A stretch of 64,000 nucleotides of DNA from Vicinamibacterales bacterium (GTDB lineage: Bacteria > Acidobacteriota > Vicinamibacteria > Vicinamibacterales > Fen-181), in NCBI GenBank assembly GCA_036504215.1, contig DASXVO010000090.1:1-64000 (forward strand), written 5' to 3'. The notes beneath the pieces were generated by a model, which did not search any database, was not told the origin of the DNA, and worked only from the letters and a program-made list of their open reading frames with translations. The position numbers and the translations under genes were made by a program. Positions 1-8,225 of this stretch are shown here, piece by piece (the stretch's first letter is position 1; every line of letters starts with the position of its first letter).

Positions 1-1
1 A

Positions 2-1483
2 CCGAAACGGCCCGCGGTCGCGCCGACTGCCTCGCCAGCACTGCCGATCGCCGGCTCGCCTTCGGCAATGGTCGGCACCAGAACGGCTGCGCCGGCGCCA
101 CGAGTCACCGTTCTCCAGGCCGAACTCGACCGGATCTTCCAGGCAGCACAGTTCGATCGGTCCCTCTGGGGCATCAAGGTACAGTCGCTCGACTCCGATG
201 AGGTCCTGTACGCCCGAGACGCCGCCAAGCTGATGATGCCGGCGTCGAACATGAAGATCGTGACGTTGGCGACGACGGTCGAACGCCTGGGCTGGGACTT
301 CACGTTCGAGACGAAACTCGTGGCGTCGGGTCCGATCGAAGACGGTGTCCTCCACGGCGATCTCATCGTCGTCGGGAGCGGAGACCCGACGTTCAACGGC
401 CGCGGCGGACCCGCGACCCGCGTCTTCGACGGGTGGGCCGATCAGTTGAAGGCCGCCGGTGTGACGCGGATCGCAGGACGCATCGTCGCCGACGGGCGCG
501 CCTTCGATCCCGAAGGCCTCGGCGCGGGATGGGCGTGGGACGACCTCGGCTCTGGTTACGCCGCGCCTGTGGGCGCGCTGCAGTTCAACGAGGACGTGGC
601 CGAGGTGGCGATCCGGCCGGGTGGGAGCGTTGGCGCCCCCGCCATCGTCGAGATCGAGCCGCCGGAGAGCGGATTGGTCATCGAGAACCACGTGCGGACG
701 ACCGACTCGGGCGACACCACTCTCGACATCCGCCGTCTCCCCGGTTCCGATCGGATCGTGGTCACCGGCGATCTTCCGCTGTCCGCGAAGGAGACCAAGC
801 GCGCTGCGAGCGTGGACAGGCCGGCACTGTATTTCGCGCGCACCTTGCGTTCGACGCTGATTGCCAGGGAAATCCTCGTCGAAGGTGACGCAGTCGAGGT
901 CTCGCCAGCAGCGCCGCCGAGCGAGGGGCGCGTGCTCGTCGCACATCGATCGCCTCCGCTCAGCGAGATCGCGCGCGTCCTGATGAAGGTCAGCCAGAAT
1001 CTGTACGCGGAGACGCTGGTGAAGACGCTGGGCGCCCAGAGCGGCGTCGGCAGCACCGAGGCTGGGCAGAAGGTCGAGCGCGAGGTGTTGCAGTCGTGGG
1101 GCGTGCCCCCTGAGGCGTACGTGCTGGCCGACGGCTCCGGCCTGTCCCGCTACAACTACGTCTGCGCCGAGACGATCGTTCGGATCCTGCGCCAACTCTA
1201 CCGCGATCCCCGGCATCGTCAGTCGTTCATGGAGACGCTGCCGATCGGGGGGACGGACGGCACGATTGCACGACGCTTCATCGCGTCGCGCGCCACGGGC
1301 AACGTGAAGGCCAAGACGGGCTCGATCGCCAACGTGCGTGCGTTATCGGGCTACGTGACCACGGCTGACGGCGAGGCGCTGGCCTTCTCGATCATCGCCA
1401 ACAATTTCGCGGTGCCGGCTGAAACCATCTACGCCGCCACTGACCTGGCGGTCGAGCGGCTGGCCGTCTTCACGAGGCGGTAG
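2..1483 (+). CDS. dacB: D-alanyl-D-alanine carboxypeptidase/endopeptidase (peptidase S13, PBP4-like), 5' partial
   Basis: Penicillin-binding protein of the S13/DacB family, which trims or cleaves peptidoglycan cross-links in the periplasm. The three serine-acyl-enzyme motifs are visible when counting from the ATG at 68: SxxK as SNMK (residues 60-63, nucleophile S60), SxN as SQN inside VSQNLYAE, and KTG inside VKAKTGSIAN near the C-terminus. The frame is open to the left edge with no stop, and the residues before M68 are Pro/Ala-rich like the linker after a signal peptide. I therefore think the true start and signal peptide lie outside the window and that M68 is internal. It stops at 1483 with a 127-bp gap to the next gene. 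That gap holds a small dyad (TCGTCA 1521-1526 / TGACGA 1538-1543) but no clear terminator. Confidence 0.9.
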   Translation, partial: PKRPAVAPTASPALPIAGSPSAMVGTRTAAPAPRVTVLQAELDRIFQAAQFDRSLWGIKVQSLDSDEVLYARDAAKLMMPASNMKIVTLATTVERLGWDFTFETKLVASGPIEDGVLHGDLIVVGSGDPTFNGRGGPATRVFDGWADQLKAAGVTRIAGRIVADGRAFDPEGLGAGWAWDDLGSGYAAPVGALQFNEDVAEVAIRPGGSVGAPAIVEIEPPESGLVIENHVRTTDSGDTTLDIRRLPGSDRIVVTGDLPLSAKETKRAASVDRPALYFARTLRSTLIAREILVEGDAVEVSPAAPPSEGRVLVAHRSPPLSEIARVLMKVSQNLYAETLVKTLGAQSGVGSTEAGQKVEREVLQSWGVPPEAYVLADGSGLSRYNYVCAETIVRILRQLYRDPRHRQSFMETLPIGGTDGTIARRFIASRATGNVKAKTGSIANVRALSGYVTTADGEALAFSIIANNFAVPAETIYAATDLAVERLAVFTRR

Positions 1484-1610
1484 CGCGCCTACGAACCGTC
1501 GGCCCCCGGATGCCGTCTAATCGTCATAGTCCCCTCCTGACGATCGGGCCGGAGATACATTCGGTCGGCAACTTTCCGAATTCACAGGGAAGAACTTGGG
1601 CGGAGGACCC

Positions 1611-3875
1611 ATGAACGCCACGTGTGCGCGGATCGGTTCGGCAGCCGGGTTGATCGTCCTGACAGCGGCCGCGGGGTTCTCTCAGCCGCGCCAGGCGGAT
1701 GCCCCGCTCCCCGCCCGAACGACCACGGCCGTGCCGAGGGCGACGTCCGAGATCCGGATCGACGGCGTGCTGGACGAGCCTGCCTGGAAGACTGCTGCTG
1801 TGGTACTGGTGTCCAACGAGTGGGCGCCCGGCGACAACATCCCGGCCCCGGTCAAGACGGAGTGCCTCATCACGTTCGACCGGAAGAACCTCTACATCGC
1901 TTTCCGGGCTGCTGATCCCAACCCCTCGGAGATCCGCGCGCACCTCATGGACCGCGACGACGTGAATACGCTGATCCAGGACGACCACGTCGGCGTGATG
2001 ATCGACACCTTCAACGACGAACGGCGCGCGTTTCAGTTCCGGATGAACCCGCTGGGCGTGCAGGCCGACGCGATCTTCAGCGAGCAGGATGGCGTCGAGG
2101 ATTTCTCGTGGGACATGATCTGGGCGTCCGCCGGCCGAATCACCCGGGACGGTTACATTGTCGAGGTGGCGCTGCCGTTGAAACAGTTGCGGTTCCCGGC
2201 CGGCCAGGGACCGCAGACCTGGGGCTTCGAGGCCTTCCGGTCCTGGCCCCGCAACGTCAGGCACCGGCTGACGTCGCAGCCTCGAGACCGAAACAAGGGC
2301 TGCCTGCTCTGCCAGGAAGGCAAGATCACCGGCCTCGACGAGCTGTCCCAGGGCCGGAACATCGAAATCGATCCCACCGCCACGTTCCACCGGACCGACC
2401 GACGCGAGGATCCCTCCGCGTCGTCGTTGAGCGGCGGTGATTCCAAGGCGGATATCGGGGGCACCGTCCGCTGGAACGTGACGCCGAACATGACGTTCAG
2501 CGGAACGCTCAACCCCGACTTCTCGCAGGTGGAAGCGGACGTCGCTCAACTCGACGTGAACCAGCGGTTCGCCTTGTTCTACCCGGAGAAGCGCCCGTTC
2601 TTCCTCGAGGGCGTGGACTTCTTCACGACGCCGATCCAGGCCGTGTTCACCCGGACAGTGGCCGATCCCTACTTCGGCGCGAAGCTGACGGGCAAGCAAG
2701 GAGCCAACGCCGTCGGGCTCTTCGTCACGCGTGACCGCGTGAACAGCGTGCTGTTCCCGGCGAACCAGGGCACGGATAGCACCTCGATCGACGACGATGT
2801 GACGACCGTGGTGGGGCGATATCGACGCGACATCGGCACCACGTCGACAATCGGCACCATGTTCGCCGTGCGTGAGGGGGCCGGCTACCACAATCGGCAG
2901 TTGGGCGCCGACGCGTTCTGGCGGCCGACGCCGTCCGATTCGATCCATCTGCAGTTCCTGCGAACCGAAACGCAGTACCCGGACGAGGTCGCGTCCGCTC
3001 ATAGCCAGTCCCGGCAGCCGTTTGGCGGAAACGGCATCTGGGCGGACTATCAGCGGGTCACGCGCTCCTACCAGGTGTTCGCCAACTTCGAGTCCTACGA
3101 CCGGGGCTTCCGCAGCGACACCGGCTTCGTACCGAGGGTGGACTACCGCAACGTGTTCGGGCAGGCGCAACGGCGGTGGTGGCGCGACGCGGGCGCGTGG
3201 TTCAACACCATCGACGTGGGCATACGGGGCTGGCGAACGACCGATTCCGCCTGGACGCTGACCGACCAGACCGTGGCGGCGTTCATCGCGTACACCGGTC
3301 CGTTTCAGACCCAGGCGCAGTTCAACATGCCGAAGGACGTCGTGGTGTACCAGGGTGTGCGCTACGAGTACTTGCGGCCGAATTTCGCAGCGGGTATCAA
3401 GCCCACCGGAAACACGAGCGCTCAGTTGACCGGGCGATTCGGCGGCGGCGTGGACTTCGCCAATGGGCGCCCCGCCCGCCAGGCGCTGCAACTCTCGCCC
3501 GCAGTCGAGTACCGCCCCGCGACCCGGATCAATCTTCGGCTTCAGTACGATCTCGATCAGCTGTCGGTCGATGGCGGCAGGCTCTACCGCGCGAACCTCG
3601 TGCAACTGAAGGCGATCTACCACCTGAACGTGAGGACCTTCGTCCGGGTGATTGTCCAGTACACCGACATCGCGCGCGATCCGGCGCTGTATCGCATCGA
3701 GGTCGAGCGCCGAACCCGCCAGCTGTTCTCGCAGTTCCTCTTCTCGTACAAGCTGAATCCGCAGACCGTGTTGTTCCTCGGATACTCGGACAACTCGGCC
3801 GCCCTGGCAGGCATCGACCTGCGGCGGCAGGACAGGACATTCTTCATCAAGCTGGGGTACGCCTGGGTGTTGTAG
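1611..3875 (+). CDS. DUF5916 / CBM9-like outer-membrane-associated protein
   Basis: A 754-residue exported protein. It starts with a signal peptide (MNATCARIG then a hydrophobic run ending near GFSQ). Next comes a CBM9-like sugar-binding fold at about residues 45-215 (IRIDGVLDEPAWKTA, then the characteristic F-x-F-R-MNPLG and ADAIFSE segments). The remainder is aromatic-rich and strand-rich, as expected of the DUF5916 beta-barrel, including FALFYPEKRPFFLEG. These proteins are common in Acidobacteriota and Bacteroidota; their substrate is generally unknown and I do not assign one. I chose the ATG at 1611 over the one at 1596 because a GGAGG ribosome site (about 1601-1605) precedes it. It faces the minus-strand gene at 3891 across only 15 bp. 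Confidence 0.85.
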   Translation: MNATCARIGSAAGLIVLTAAAGFSQPRQADAPLPARTTTAVPRATSEIRIDGVLDEPAWKTAAVVLVSNEWAPGDNIPAPVKTECLITFDRKNLYIAFRAADPNPSEIRAHLMDRDDVNTLIQDDHVGVMIDTFNDERRAFQFRMNPLGVQADAIFSEQDGVEDFSWDMIWASAGRITRDGYIVEVALPLKQLRFPAGQGPQTWGFEAFRSWPRNVRHRLTSQPRDRNKGCLLCQEGKITGLDELSQGRNIEIDPTATFHRTDRREDPSASSLSGGDSKADIGGTVRWNVTPNMTFSGTLNPDFSQVEADVAQLDVNQRFALFYPEKRPFFLEGVDFFTTPIQAVFTRTVADPYFGAKLTGKQGANAVGLFVTRDRVNSVLFPANQGTDSTSIDDDVTTVVGRYRRDIGTTSTIGTMFAVREGAGYHNRQLGADAFWRPTPSDSIHLQFLRTETQYPDEVASAHSQSRQPFGGNGIWADYQRVTRSYQVFANFESYDRGFRSDTGFVPRVDYRNVFGQAQRRWWRDAGAWFNTIDVGIRGWRTTDSAWTLTDQTVAAFIAYTGPFQTQAQFNMPKDVVVYQGVRYEYLRPNFAAGIKPTGNTSAQLTGRFGGGVDFANGRPARQALQLSPAVEYRPATRINLRLQYDLDQLSVDGGRLYRANLVQLKAIYHLNVRTFVRVIVQYTDIARDPALYRIEVERRTRQLFSQFLFSYKLNPQTVLFLGYSDNSAALAGIDLRRQDRTFFIKLGYAWVL

Positions 3876-3877
3876 GC

Positions 3878-3889
3878 GCGGCCGGCCGC
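3878..3889. terminator. GC-only palindrome between convergent stop codons (possible bidirectional hairpin)
   Basis: GCGGCCGGCCGC is a perfect 12-bp palindrome filling nearly all of the 15-bp gap between the TAG of the DUF5916 gene (3873-3875) and the reverse-strand stop at 3891-3893. There is no T-tract on either side, so it is not a canonical intrinsic terminator. Its position makes a transcription-blocking hairpin plausible but unproven. Confidence 0.3.
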
Positions 3890-3890
3890 C

Positions 3891-5084
3891 CTACTTCGCC
3901 GCCAGCATTGCCTCCCGGGCAGCCCGCAGGATGTCGCCGAGCGGCCCTGCAAGTCCGCCCCCCTGCGCGAGCTCCGGCTTCCCACCGCCACGTCCGCCGA
4001 ACTGCGCGGTGAGGGCGCGCAGCAACGCACCCGCGTCCATCGGGCGATCCGTCGACCGGGCCAGCACCGCGACAGTGGGCGTGGTCGTCGAGAACAGCGC
4101 AACCTGGTATCCCGGCCTGCCGCAGATGGCCAGTGCCATCGCCTTCAGGCCGTTCTGGTCTTGTCCTTCGACGGCCTGGATGACGTGCCGTGACCCGCCA
4201 ACGTCCTCCGCGGCGTCCGCCAGCGCCGCCGCCTCGAACTCCGCGAGGCGCTCCTGCAGGCCCCTGATGGCCTTGCGGTGGTCCTTGCTCTCGGCCTGCA
4301 GCCGCTCGATCGCGGCCGGGAGTTCATCCGGCGCGACCGACAGGTGATGGATGCACGCGGCGACCGCCTCGTGGAAGGTCCGGAACGCGCGGAGCGCGCG
4401 GTGGCCGCAGGCGAATTCGACTCTCGTGCCGCCACGGACGCGCTCGGAGGACAAAACGGCAATCAAACCGACTGCCCCGGTCCGCGCCACGTGGGTTCCG
4501 CCGCACGCAGACAGGTCGTAGTCGGACACGTCGATGATGCGCAGCGTACCGGTCCGCTCGGATTCCTTGCGGAGCGGCAGCGCGGCGGCTTCCGAGCCGC
4601 TCACGAACCGGATCGCAACCGGACGGTCCTCGAACACGAGCCGGTTCGACTCGGTCTCCGCCTCGGCGATGGCCTGCGGCGAAAGCTCGACGGCAAGATC
4701 AATGGTCGACACGACTGCACCGAGATGGAATCCCACGGTGCGAGCCTTGTGAAGCCGGTCGAACGCGGCCGACAGGATGTGCTGACCGGTGTGCTGCTGC
4801 ATGTGATCGAAGCGCCGGTCCCAGTTCACGAGGCCATGCACGCGATCGCCCGCAGCAAGTTCGCGGTCGAGCACGTGCACGACCTGGCCGGCGTCCGACT
4901 CGACCACATCGAGCACTCGCGCGGGACCAAGCGAGCCTGTATCGAACGGCTGACCACCTGATGTCGGGTAGAACGCGGTCGTGTCGAGCACGACGGCAGG
5001 CTTGCCGCCGACGCTCATCGCCTCGAGAACGGCGGCATCGAACTCGGTGCGGTAGGGATCGGTGTAGTAGAGGCGGTCGGTCAT
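3891..5084 (-). CDS. Alanyl-tRNA editing protein, AlaX-type with DHHA1-like C-terminus
   Basis: Free-standing relative of the alanyl-tRNA synthetase editing domain, expected to hydrolyse mis-charged Ser- or Gly-tRNA(Ala) in the cytoplasm. Zinc ligands are visible: HMQQH (H94 and H98), then C194 and H198 in CGGTHV. Before them lies the AlaRS-type segment FYPTSGGQPFDTG (38-50). After about residue 225 comes a coiled region and a C-terminal DHHA1-like part ending GGRGGGKPELAQGGG. At 397 residues it is the long AlaX-L type rather than the 160-240-residue short form. It has no aminoacylation domain. The ATG at 5084 lies 21 bp after the queC stop, so it is probably the last gene of a queE-queC-AlaX unit. 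Confidence 0.88.
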   Translation of the reverse strand: MTDRLYYTDPYRTEFDAAVLEAMSVGGKPAVVLDTTAFYPTSGGQPFDTGSLGPARVLDVVESDAGQVVHVLDRELAAGDRVHGLVNWDRRFDHMQQHTGQHILSAAFDRLHKARTVGFHLGAVVSTIDLAVELSPQAIAEAETESNRLVFEDRPVAIRFVSGSEAAALPLRKESERTGTLRIIDVSDYDLSACGGTHVARTGAVGLIAVLSSERVRGGTRVEFACGHRALRAFRTFHEAVAACIHHLSVAPDELPAAIERLQAESKDHRKAIRGLQERLAEFEAAALADAAEDVGGSRHVIQAVEGQDQNGLKAMALAICGRPGYQVALFSTTTPTVAVLARSTDRPMDAGALLRALTAQFGGRGGGKPELAQGGGLAGPLGDILRAAREAMLAAK

Positions 5085-5105
5085 ATGCAGTGTGTCGTGG
5101 CCAGC

Positions 5106-5789
5106 TCAGTGCCGGCTCAAGGCTGGGTCGGCGACGCCGGCCTCGGCGAAGCCCTTTGCGCGAAGGAGGCAACTGTCGCAGTGGCCGCACGGACGGCCAT
5201 CGGGAGCCGGGTCGTAGCAGCTGTGCGTCAAGCCGTAGTCCACGCCGAGAGACAGGCCCAGGCGGATGATCTCGGCCTTGGTCAGTGTGATGAGCGGCGC
5301 GTGGACGGCAAATCGCGCGCCCTCGACGCCGGCTTTCGTCGCGACGTTGGCGACCGCCTCGAACGCATGAATGAACTCGGGCCTGCAGTCTGGATAGCCG
5401 GAATAGTCGAGCGCGTTCACGCCGATGAAAATGTCGCGCGCATCGAGCGCCTCGACCCAGGCCAGTGCCAGCGACAGGAACACCGTGTTGCGGGCCGGCA
5501 CGTACGTCGGCGGAATGTCGGACGAGTCGAGCGCGCGGTCCTTGGGAACGTCCATGGCCGCCGTGAGCGCCGATCCGCCGAACGCGGAGAGATCGACCTT
5601 CAGCTCGATGTGCCTCACGACGCCAAGCGCCCGGGCCACGGCCCGCGCCGCCTGCACCTCGCGCGCATGCCTCTGGCCGTAGGAGATCGTCAGCGCGCAG
5701 ACTTCGAAGCCGTCACGATGGGCGACGGCCGCCGCGGTCGCCGAGTCGAGACCGCCGCTCAGAAGCACCACGGCTCGTGGTCGAGTCAT
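5106..5789 (-). CDS. queC: 7-cyano-7-deazaguanine (preQ0) synthase
   Basis: Converts 7-carboxy-7-deazaguanine to preQ0 with ATP and ammonia, in the pathway to queuosine in tRNA. The PP-loop SGGLDS is at residues 11-16, followed by a YGQRH segment. The C-terminal zinc-binding cysteines are seen in a C-x(9-10)-C-x2-C-x2-C pattern ([17 protein letters not shown]). The length of 227 residues is normal. Its ATG is 3 bp from the queE stop at 5793, so the two are certainly one operon and catalyse consecutive steps. queD and folE are not in the window; queA is, at 25.4-26.4 kb. Confidence 0.96.
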   Translation of the reverse strand: MTRPRAVVLLSGGLDSATAAAVAHRDGFEVCALTISYGQRHAREVQAARAVARALGVVRHIELKVDLSAFGGSALTAAMDVPKDRALDSSDIPPTYVPARNTVFLSLALAWVEALDARDIFIGVNALDYSGYPDCRPEFIHAFEAVANVATKAGVEGARFAVHAPLITLTKAEIIRLGLSLGVDYGLTHSCYDPAPDGRPCGHCDSCLLRAKGFAEAGVADPALSRH

Positions 5790-5792
5790 CCT

Positions 5793-6434
5793 TCACACCC
5801 CGCGCGCGTCGGCTCCCCAGATGAACTTGTGCACCTGCAGCTGCACGCGAACCGGCAGACGATCCGCGAGGACCCATTCGGCCAGCGCCTTCGGGTCGAG
5901 GACGCCGTGGACTGGCGAGAACAACACGCCCGCCACACGGTCGGCGAGGGTGTGCCGTTCGAGAACCTCCCGGGCGTAGTCGTAGTCCCCGCGATCACGG
6001 ATGACGAACTTCACCTCGTCGTGCGGCCGGAGCAGGGCGATGTTCGTCCAGTCGGTCCGGTCGCACTCGCCGCTGCCCGGGCACTTGACGTCCATGATGG
6101 TGATGACGCCGGGCGGCACGGTGGCGAGGCTCCGGTGCCCGCCCGTTTCGAGCAACACGATGCGGCCGGCCTTGACGAGCCGCTCCAACAGCACGATTGC
6201 GTCGGGCTGCAGCAGTGGTTCGCCGCCCGTCACCTCGACGAGCCGGCATCCCAGCCGATCGACCTCGGCCACCACCTCGTCCACCGTGGTCTTACGGCCC
6301 TCGTGAAACGCGTAGGCGGTATCGCACCACGAACAGCGGAGGTCGCACGCCGCCAGGCGGACGAAGGTGCACGGCAGGCCCGCGTAGCTCGACTCTCCCT
6401 GGATTGAATGGAAAAGCTCGTTGACCGTCAGCAT
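5793..6434 (-). CDS. queE: 7-carboxy-7-deazaguanine synthase (radical SAM)
   Basis: Radical SAM enzyme that contracts 6-carboxytetrahydropterin to 7-carboxy-7-deazaguanine. The cluster-binding CxxxCxxC is at C30, C34 and C37 (CDLRCSWC). The N-terminus NELFHSIQGESSYAGLPC and the glycine motif VTGGEPLLQ are diagnostic. Length is 213 residues. It is the first gene of the minus-strand queE-queC-AlaX unit. There is no Shine-Dalgarno sequence before the ATG at 6434, but a TACAAT box lies 8 bp upstream, so the message may be leaderless. It is divergent from the selenoprotein-DUF72 pair across a 163-bp spacer. Confidence 0.95.
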   Translation of the reverse strand: MLTVNELFHSIQGESSYAGLPCTFVRLAACDLRCSWCDTAYAFHEGRKTTVDEVVAEVDRLGCRLVEVTGGEPLLQPDAIVLLERLVKAGRIVLLETGGHRSLATVPPGVITIMDVKCPGSGECDRTDWTNIALLRPHDEVKFVIRDRGDYDYAREVLERHTLADRVAGVLFSPVHGVLDPKALAEWVLADRLPVRVQLQVHKFIWGADARGV

Positions 6435-6442
6435 TCACAGGT

Positions 6443-6448
6443 ATTGTA
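6443..6448 (-). promoter_or_regulatory. Candidate -10 box for queE (leaderless spacing)
   Basis: Read on the minus strand this is TACAAT, 5 of 6 matches to TATAAT, ending 8 bp before the queE ATG. A start site about 7 bp downstream would fall on or next to the ATG, implying leaderless or near-leaderless mRNA. No good -35 is seen 16-18 bp upstream. Confidence 0.4.
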
Positions 6449-6576
6449 GTCCACCCGCGCCATCACGGTGGCTGCGCCGTCTCCTGATTGATCACCACTG
6501 GGTTCGCTGAAACTCCGGAGTGCGCGTCTGTGGTGCGGCCCGGTTCGACGTGCTCTGCGTGCGGTCTGGCGGGCGC

Positions 6577-6582
6577 TATAAT
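6577..6582 (+). promoter_or_regulatory. Candidate -10 box (perfect TATAAT) for the selenoprotein-DUF72 pair
   Basis: TATAAT lies 15 bp before the ATG at 6598, and GAGGTG (6589-6594) between them could be the ribosome site. No convincing -35 hexamer is present at 16-18 bp. Predicted transcription from about 6589 would leave a very short leader. Confidence 0.5.
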
Positions 6583-6597
6583 TGCCTCGAGGTGCCC

Positions 6598-6936
6598 ATG
6601 GCCAAACCGGTGTTCTACTGCAAGCCGACATGAACGACGTGCCGCAACGCCAGAAGTTTTCTGGAGCAACTCGGCGTGGACGTGGAGTTCAGGGACATCA
6701 ACCGGGAACCGCCGCCGCGCGCGTTTCTCGAGCAGCACGTGGATGCGCAGCGGTTCATGGACTTCGTGAGCAAGAGAAGCCCGGCCTTGAAGGATCGGCC
6801 GCTGCCAACCTCCAAGAAACAGGCGATTGACCTGATGGTCGAGCAGCCGAACCTGATCAAGCGCCCCATTCTGATCAAAGGGCCGCGAGTGGTCTTCGGG
6901 TTCGACAAGGACGAATACCAGCAGCTGTTCAGGTGA
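6598..6936 (+). CDS. ArsC/Spx-family thioredoxin-fold protein with in-frame TGA (probable selenocysteine) at codon 12
   Basis: Reading from ATG 6598, the frame gives MAKPVFYCKPT, then TGA at 6631-6633, then TTCRNARSFLEQLGV, and stays open to the TGA at 6934-6936. With the internal TGA read as an amino acid the protein has 112 residues, the normal size for the ArsC/Spx/YffB family (PF03960). The TGA falls exactly on the first redox Cys of the family's C-x-x-C-R motif (U12-T-T-C15-R16). Downstream family features are intact: VEFRDINREPP, the long middle helix region, and a C-terminal LIKRPILIKGPRVVFGF matching the usual RP-(I/L) segment. An SECIS-like hairpin follows at 6641-6675. The family includes glutathione/thioredoxin-linked arsenate reductases and Spx-type RNA polymerase regulators; I cannot say which role applies. 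The gene is 7 bp upstream of the DUF72 gene. selA, selB and selC are not in the window, so Sec decoding in this organism is untested. The alternative is a point-mutated pseudogene or a sequencing error. Confidence 0.75.
6641..6675 (+). promoter_or_regulatory. Bacterial SECIS-like stem-loop downstream of the TGA codon
   Basis: Inner stem CCAGAA (6650-6655) pairs perfectly with TTCTGG (6659-6664) around a 3-nt loop GTT, and an outer helix GCCG (6641-6644) pairs with CGGC (6672-6675). The apical G (6656) is the 23rd nucleotide after the TGA. As I recall, the bacterial SECIS consensus asks for a G at the start of a small apical loop some 16-37 nt after UGA. The hairpin lies in the coding region, as bacterial elements do. 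Confidence 0.6.
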
Positions 6937-6943
6937 CCGGCCC

Positions 6944-7924
6944 GTGACCGACCAGATCGCGAGTGCGGGTGCCGTCCGAATCGGCACGTCGGGCTGGAGT
7001 TATCCGTCCGGGCGGGGCACCTGGAACGGCATCTTCTACCCGGTGCGCGGCGAGCGAGGCTTTCGCGCGGGGGACGAGCTTCGCTACTACGCCGAGCACT
7101 TCGACACTGTCGAGGTGAACGCCACGTTCTACCGGCCGCCCGTCGCCGCCGTGACGGCCCGGTGGTTGCGGGAGACGCCGCGCGAGTTCGAGTTCTCGGT
7201 CAAGCTCCACCAGAAGTTCTCGCACGTCACCCCCATCGGCCGCGGCCCATCGTCGCCGCCAGCAACCGCCGCCCGCCAGGAACTTCCGCATCCGACTCCG
7301 GAGGATGTTGACGAGTTCAAGGCCGGAATCGAACCGCTGGCAGATGGCGGCAAGCTGGGCGTGCTCCTCCTCCAGTTTCCTCCCTCGTTTCGCAGAACCC
7401 CGGAAGCCAGCGAGTACCTGCGCGGGCTGCTGCGTGCCTTCAGGGAGTATCCCGTCGCCGTCGAGTTGCGTCATCGGTCGTGGAGTGACGCCGAAGCAGA
7501 CACGCTCGCGCTGCTCGACGAGTTCGACGCCGCGTGGGTGCAGATTGACGAGCCGAAGTTCCGGTTCTCGATTCGCCAGACCCTCATGCCCAACATCAGC
7601 CGTTTCTACTACATGAGGCTGCACGGCCGAAATGCTGAGCAGTGGTGGAAACCCGACGCGCCGGAGGATCGCTACAATTACCTGTACTCTCCCGAGGAAC
7701 TGCGGCCGATCGCCGAGGTGGTCGCGCTGGTCCGTCCAGAGGTGCGTAAGGCCTACCTGTATTTGAACAATCACTTTGCCGCCAAGGCGGTCGTGAACGC
7801 GGTCACCTTGAAGCACCAACTCGGCATGCAGGTCGAGGGCGAATTCCAGGACCGGTTCGTGCGCGCGTACCCCGATGTGGCCGAACTTGTGAGGGTTCCT
7901 GGCGACGATTTCCTGTTCCGCTGA
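6944..7924 (+). CDS. DUF72 (YecE-like) family protein
   Basis: A 326-residue TIM-barrel-like protein of the DUF72 family (COG1801). Typical segments are IGTSGWSYP near the N-terminus, YAEHFDTVEVNATFYRPP (about 50-68), FEFSVKLHQKFSH, LGVLLLQFPPSF, YPVAVELRHRSW, FYYMRLHGRN and YLYLNNHFAAKAVVNA near the C-terminus. The biochemical function of the family is not established. The start is GTG 6944, only 7 bp after the candidate selenoprotein, so the two are probably co-transcribed. The protein is cytoplasmic, with no signal or membrane segment. Confidence 0.88.
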   Translation: MTDQIASAGAVRIGTSGWSYPSGRGTWNGIFYPVRGERGFRAGDELRYYAEHFDTVEVNATFYRPPVAAVTARWLRETPREFEFSVKLHQKFSHVTPIGRGPSSPPATAARQELPHPTPEDVDEFKAGIEPLADGGKLGVLLLQFPPSFRRTPEASEYLRGLLRAFREYPVAVELRHRSWSDAEADTLALLDEFDAAWVQIDEPKFRFSIRQTLMPNISRFYYMRLHGRNAEQWWKPDAPEDRYNYLYSPEELRPIAEVVALVRPEVRKAYLYLNNHFAAKAVVNAVTLKHQLGMQVEGEFQDRFVRAYPDVAELVRVPGDDFLFR

Positions 7925-7971
7925 GGAGTTTGCGTATTCTGGCATTCGACCAAATGTGCCGTGACGGCCAA

Positions 7972-8001
7972 TTGTCAGGTTCACACCCGGTGGGGTACTA
8001 T
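7972..8001 (+). promoter_or_regulatory. Candidate sigma70-type promoter upstream of the radical SAM-DegT-DedA unit
   Basis: TTGTCA (7972-7977, 5 of 6 to TTGACA) and TACTAT (7996-8001, 4 of 6 to TATAAT) are separated by 18 bp. They lie within the 301-bp non-coding gap 7925-8225. If used, the leader would be about 215 nt long. I see no riboswitch-like structure or small gene in the rest of that gap. Confidence 0.4.
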
Positions 8002-8225
8002 CCAGAGTGCCGGCGATCCGGGTTGGTGGCGAATCGGTGCGCCGGCGCGTTCCGGCTTCCGAATCTGGCCGCAAATTGCAGGCTCTCCGACGGTTGGGTC
8101 CCAACGGCGCGACAGCCTGTCATTCCCTCCTCGATCGCTGTTTCGCATCTGTTGGATCAAGGTGATTGCTGTTCCCCGGGTGTCAGGGGTTCTGTGTCGA
8201 GCGCGCTACGCGCGCAGAGGGGTGC

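Noticed and set aside
1524-3623. A 699-codon open frame antisense to the DUF5916 gene, and other long antisense frames (for example 33111-35138, 50687-52360, 52002-53426)
   Set aside because: They are mirror images of real genes in a high-GC genome where stop codons are rare; the products are Arg/His/Pro-rich with no family motifs and no ribosome sites.
6598-6633. Treating the in-frame TGA as an ordinary nonsense mutation
   Set aside because: Kept as the alternative hypothesis, but the exact Cys position, intact downstream frame and the SECIS-like hairpin make recoding more likely.
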